Source: Actinomycetes bacterium | GTDB taxonomy: Bacteria; Actinomycetota; Actinomycetes; Propionibacteriales; Propionibacteriaceae | Assembly (NCBI GenBank): GCA_023412435.1 | Contig: JAEYNS010000212.1 | Coordinates: forward strand, 1 to 5,017 | Reading direction: 5' to 3' | DNA: 5,017 nucleotides | Shown here: piece after piece, positions 4,989 through 5,017 of the stretch | How the letters are laid out: the number at the start of each line of letters is the position of its first letter | Position numbering within the stretch: position 1 is the stretch's first letter | Notes under the pieces: model-generated | What the model was told of the DNA's origin: nothing | Database searches by the model: none | Seen by the model: the letters and a program-made list of their open reading frames with translations, nothing else | Position numbers and translations under genes: made by a program

Positions 4989-5017
4989 GGCCCCGGGAAG
5001 TATGAATTCCCGGGGCC
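4989..5017 (+). terminator. Perfect 11-bp hairpin after galM, probable terminator
   Basis: GGCCCCGGGAA (4989-4999) is exactly complementary to TTCCCGGGGCC (5007-5017) around a 7-base loop GTATGAA. It begins 22 bases after the galM stop. The stem is very stable and placed as an intrinsic terminator would be. The window stops at the last stem base, so neither a T-tract nor a longer stem can be seen. Being symmetric, it could also serve a convergent gene to the right. Confidence 0.75.

Overview
The window is about 70% G+C, with third codon positions almost always G or C. It carries mycothiol-type enzymes, an adrenodoxin-reductase-type FprA and leaderless promoter geometry. Together these point to a chromosomal segment of a high-GC actinomycete, possibly of the Nocardioides/Propionibacteriales kind; the exact lineage cannot be fixed from the sequence. 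No mobile element, CRISPR array, tRNA or rRNA is visible. The longest stretch without a gene is under 100 bases.

Layout, left to right. (1) Positions 1-190, minus strand: the first 63 codons of an exported lipoprotein with a twin-arginine signal, a lipobox and a Thr-Pro linker. The rest of the gene lies off the left edge. Its 96-base upstream gap holds a strong Shine-Dalgarno, a small stem-loop with a GNRA-type loop, a TACGAT -10 candidate and a terminator-like inverted repeat. (2) Positions 287-3956, minus strand: a four-gene cluster read right to left. It runs MshA-like GT4 glycosyltransferase, MshB-like PIG-L deacetylase, FprA-type NADPH-ferredoxin reductase, Dabb-domain protein. The first two junctions are 4-base ATGA overlaps; the last is a 57-base gap. 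(3) Positions 3957-4031: a 75-base divergent control region. Each flanking gene has a TAnnnT hexamer exactly 6 bases before its start codon, so both are probably transcribed leaderlessly. (4) Positions 4032-4967, plus strand: galM, aldose 1-epimerase, followed by a perfect 11-bp hairpin that ends at the window edge.

How the genes may work together. The GT4 and PIG-L proteins resemble the enzymes that attach GlcNAc to inositol phosphate and then deacetylate it, the first and third steps of mycothiol synthesis. The pairing is formally like bshA-bshB for bacillithiol. FprA would supply NADPH-derived electrons to a ferredoxin. The Dabb protein is a small dimeric alpha/beta barrel of unknown role here. 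Two of the five inositol-phosphate contacts known in MshA are replaced in this GT4 protein, and the deacetylase is about 60 residues shorter than MshB. The cluster is therefore either a mildly divergent mycothiol locus or a paralogous module making a different amino-sugar glycoside. This is the most interesting question in the window, and it stays open. Everything else looks like ordinary actinobacterial housekeeping.
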